Assembly: GCA_026260175.1 (NCBI GenBank) | Contig: JAKCWW010000186.1 | Coordinates: 72,450-117,172 of the forward strand | From: Reticulitermes lucifugus | Lineage: Eukaryota > Arthropoda > Insecta > Blattodea > Rhinotermitidae | DNA: 44,723 nt | Direction of reading: 5' to 3' | Notes under the pieces: generated by a model | Seen by the model: the letters and a program-made list of their open reading frames with translations, nothing else | Database searches by the model: none | What the model was told of the DNA's origin: nothing | Program-made: the position numbers and the translations under genes | In this document: piece after piece, positions 41,485 through 44,723 of the stretch | How positions within the stretch are numbered: position 1 is the stretch's first letter | Layout: every line of letters starts with the position of its first letter

Positions 41485-42179
41485 CTGATGAAATCAAGGA
41501 GGGTGAGATGTAGAAGGCATGTGCCTCGTATGAGGAAAGCAATAGACAAAGCAAAAATAGTCTTCATATACTTTGCTATATGCTCTTGTTTTATATTCCA
41601 TGAAAATGGGCTGTTTAAAAAGAAGCTGAATGTTCTTCAAAGGCCTATTAAAATACTGCACAAAATTTTGGAAGCATATATTTAATTGGCGCTAGTGTCA
41701 CTCCCTCCTCACGAGTTTGTCCCGTCTGCGGGTTATTATTTCTGATCGTAAGAAATTATGAAATACCAGATATAGATGGCCGCTGATGGCGTTACATTTA
41801 TATAAATTTTCGTAATGATCGGTAACTTTTTTCAGTAGTTGACAGAGTATAAAGACACGCAGAGAGCATGCTGATCTCCTAAACCTACTCTATTTCTTCT
41901 TATGATAGGAAATACGTTTAAAATTAATTTTATGGACCTATAACCTTATGGAAACCTTTGAATTGCGTAGCAGGAAAGGATCTTCTATTAAAAGAAACAC
42001 ACATTCAAGGCACTTAATATTCTTTCATAGAATTTTTATTCAGACCCTACTTCTATGTAATATTAATTTTATATATTTATCTTTCATAGTTTTTTCTTTA
42101 GAAATCTTTTCCTGTAATCGTTTTTAAAATATTCTTCGGTAAAGCTGTTGCAACAAAATCTCCTGTGTACCGATTTTAG

Positions 42180-42223
<44 letters not shown>

Positions 42224-42489
42224 GCAGTACAAACTATATTTCCTAATATTAGTTTAAAGATAATTATTCACGTTTATAAATGTCTTAAATTTAATACTTT
42301 GAGGTCTTAATTTTTTATACACGGAGGTTTACTAGCGACTGCACCTGTTGCTCGTAAAAACTTCGTGTGTGTACCCATATATATAATTTGTTGCACCTCC
42401 GCCCTACCAATATTGTCATTCTAGCTGAAAGCAATAAATTTTAGGCGTACTTTACGAAGTAAAAAAGAGCGTTATGTCGAGGTATCATC
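41485..42489. other. No recognised gene; TA microsatellite
   Basis: AT-rich spacer with a TA run at 42182-42220. Nothing else recognised. Confidence 0.45.
42182..42220. repeat. TA microsatellite
   Basis: About 19 uninterrupted TA units, the longest of the TA runs here. Confidence 0.95.
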
Positions 42490-43015
42490 TTTCCGTCTCT
42501 ATCAGCGACTATCAGTTTATCGGATTTTTGTGAAATTTGATATAGGGTCACTTTGAAAAATTGGTCGAGTAAGCGCGAGTTTTGTGAAAATAAGCTCAAT
42601 GACAGTCAAAATTTAACTTAAGGACATGAATAAATTTCTAATTGTACTTTCCATATTTATTGTCCTGTTTGGGTGAAATCTATTATTCGGGATCTGCACG
42701 TTATGCAGTGAAGCCGTTATGAGTTTGTGAAAGCCGATACAGCGAAAGTCATACATTAGTTAAAGGGGTAGATGAAATTGTCTCCATATTTTCTACCTGT
42801 CTCCTCCGACTTAAATAAAATTCGGTGCACAGGATAATCACAAAAAATAGAGTGGTTGTGAGTTTTGTAAAAATCGCGCAATATATTTCTGTCTATACAT
42901 TCCACTTCTATTGTCTGATTTGTTTCAAATTCGGTGTAAGAAATCTGCACATTATGTTGTTTATCATTTATGAGGTTTGTGAATATCGACGTAGAGAAGG
43001 CCGTACATTTCTTAT
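42490..43015 (+). repeat. Diverged ~250-bp duplication, possibly repeat-X-derived
   Basis: Blocks around 42659-42745 (tattgtcctgttt, gatctgcacgttatg, gtttgtgaaagccgatac) recur 250 bp later at 42909-42995 (tattgtctgattt, aatctgcacattatg, gtttgtgaatatcgac). Upstream, gagttttgtgaaaa at 42577 pairs with gagttttgtaaaaa at 42860. The start (ttttgtgaaatttgatatag) resembles repeat X. Frames of 64-80 codons here are shadows. Confidence 0.6.
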
Positions 43016-43924
43016 GGACACATATGGCAGTGCATTTACGTGTACCGTAAAAACGTATGGCAATTGAAAGTAAAGAACGCCGTGGTAAAATTTGTGCATT
43101 AAGTCACAGAATACATGTTTAAAAATCTGATTGTTTTTATTGTCCACGTGTTCCAGCAGCACTACTGCATACTCGTACTGCAAAGGTGAATGTCAGAGAT
43201 CTCACTGTGTTTAACTAGGCCACGTGTTGTCAGAAAAAGTTTTCCTGTGAGCTTAGATTCTATGAGATGTGCATCTCTTTTCATTTTCTCTCGGCCAAGC
43301 GGATACATATTACCCAAATCTGATGTCATTCACAATCATCCCTTAGAAGGGGAGGGGGTAAAGTGTGAAGGGAATTATGTGGGTGTTTTTACGTGTGGTT
43401 AGGTGCTTTCGATAGAAACACAATTGTAACCTGCCTTAATCAAAGTAACATGAAGAATAATGCATTAAGGAAAGCTTTCCATACAAATTCCACGTTTGTA
43501 TTAGCAGTTGGTAAAGGATGACAGAAATTTTGTTCCAGCGATTGATTCAACTCCAGCCTTCACATTTATTTGGCGTCCTGTTGCAAATTATTTCAGTCCT
43601 TTAGCTAGCATTACAGCCTTGAAAGGCAATTTAAGGAACATAGTAAGCTATTGAATTAAAAATGAAGCAATGTAGCAGTAGCAATTATGTGACTTGTGAT
43701 CGTGAAGTTACATGTAACCTGCAAGGTTAATTTTCCCATATCTGTAACACAGAGAACTTATGCTTGTAGAAGACTGGAATACAGAAGCGTATGAAGTCAG
43801 CGGAATTCAGAGCCTTTATTTGTTGCTCCCTGTTAGAAAAGGAATTACGTTACAGAGCCCTATACCAACACACTATTGGCGAACTTGTCTGTGTTCTTAA
43901 CTAAGCTGCACTTCATAAACACAC
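43016..43924. other. No recognised gene
   Basis: Spacer with a purine-rich gaaggggagggggtaaag stretch near 43347. No repeat or gene recognised. Confidence 0.4.
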
Positions 43925-44105
43925 TGACAAATGGAGGCATAAGCCCATGCTTTATTAACCTAGACACTTCAGTTGAATGGTCAACTTCACGCACTGATAA
44001 TTTGATAAGGAGGTAATATGAGTCCTGGAACCTATCTGTACCCGACGTCGAAGAGAAAATGCCTGGCTTTTGATGGAATCTCACACCGATCGTCCAGCCC
44101 ATAAT
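43925..44105 (-). mobile_element. Decayed SINE-D relative
   Basis: The minus-strand translation (GWTIGVRFHQKPGIFSSTSG, then REVDHSTEVSRLIKH) and the plus-strand order of blocks (ttaacctagacacttc, gaatggtcaacttcacgc, aacctatctgtacccga) follow SINE-D: body, gtggtcaactccacgcc, tacccatt. The tRNA head is not readable. The 82-codon minus frame is therefore not a gene. Part of this rests on memory of the family. Confidence 0.5.
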
Positions 44106-44723
44106 CAATCACTTTATTGAACCAAGCTTGATAAACAATTTAAAAAAAACTTTTAAAAATATCAAGTAATGACACGTTGTAATTTGGGCATGGAACGGCC
44201 ATGAACCTACAGTGCTCCACATGGCAAAAAACATGTGTCACATGACTTGGTTATATATACATATATGTATGTCTGCGTGCGCGCGCTTCTTATGACCTCG
44301 TGCCAGCGCTGAAGCCTAGCCGTTGTGTTCAGTGCAGAGGGTCAGAAGTGTTGTTATTCCACGCTTCAGAGAAGAGTATGTGGAGACTAAGCGGCTAACA
44401 TAACACAGCGAACCCATCAGCCTGTTACTCATGAAAACAAATATGTTGGAACTTCTTTATATTTTAAATATCATTCAAAATTTATAATTGTTCCAGTAAG
44501 AAATACAAGTGTGTAATCATGTTAATTAGCACTATACTGTACTACGTTATACACAATTCTTTATTTATCCAATAATTTCGGTTTTATTATTTATTTACTT
44601 TAAAATAATTAAAGTCTATCTTTACTGTAAACGTTTCTACAGCCAACTTTGCAACGTTGCAACTTCTCCAAAATCGCCCCATTTATAGGCTGGCCATAAT
44701 TCCTTGAGACAAAAAAGGGACGG
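44106..44723. other. No recognised gene; alternating tract
   Basis: AT-rich end of the window. An alternating purine-pyrimidine stretch (tatatatacatatatgtatg passing into tgcgtgcgcgcgc) lies at about 44251-44286. Nothing else recognised. Confidence 0.45.

Noticed and set aside
43860..44108. 82-codon minus frame as a gene
   Set aside because: Its translation follows the pattern of a decayed SINE-D relative, so it is repeat sequence.
1..44723. A new defence, biosynthetic or toxin system
   Set aside because: There is no gene cluster, no operon and no domain that I recognise. The content is explained by retroposons, satellites and unannotated AT-rich spacer.

Overview
This is a stretch of insect nuclear genome, AT-rich and almost entirely non-coding. 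It holds many tRNA-derived SINEs, 3' remnants of LINE reverse-transcriptase genes, microsatellites and minisatellites. There is no operon structure, no dense coding and no ribosome binding sites, so it is not bacterial or phage DNA. A cockroach or termite (Blattodea) is my best guess. It rests on remembered resemblance of the SINE and LINE translations to repeats common in those genomes, not on a search. I see no protein-coding gene that I can name. A few short open stretches next to plausible splice signals on the minus strand are listed only as candidates.

Layout. 1-112: SINE-A fragment cut by the window edge. 1.4-5.4 kb: GT/CG tract, a TA-flanked inverted repeat (1792-1873), a SINE (about 1921-2066), two same-strand LINE 3' tails (2524-2925 and 3521-3951, the second ending in a TAA run), a 54-bp duplication, a 33-bp minisatellite and a decayed 37-bp repeat. 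5.5-10.8 kb: three SINE-B copies, one a composite, and a decayed SINE-G. 12.6-14.6 kb: SINE-C interrupted by an N gap, a LINE tail and a SINE-D tail. 18.0-23.2 kb: a 28-bp minisatellite abutting a LINE tail, SINE-D, a second LINE tail, SINE-A with a perfect 13-bp target duplication, and another SINE-D. 24.1-32.1 kb: truncated SINE-C, a pair of inverted ~530-bp repeat copies (25.4 and 29.6-30.1 kb) with a shorter third copy, and a truncated SINE-D. 32.8-33.2 kb: SINE-A split by the second N gap. 34.5-44.7 kb: a rearranged tandem and inverted module, SINE-F, A-like SINE fragments, SINE-C with a target duplication, a ~250-bp duplication and a decayed SINE-D relative.

Nothing here functions together as a pathway. 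The window is a record of retroposition: SINEs with 8- to 14-bp target duplications, several 5'-truncated, beside decayed LINE tails. Family letters A-G are local labels. The most useful observations are that both assembly gaps lie inside SINE copies, that one SINE-B copy is fused to an inverted piece of SINE-A, that a stem-loop module ending in GAAAC recurs several times, and that the longest open frames are made by a 33-bp satellite. I did not find a convincing new biological system.
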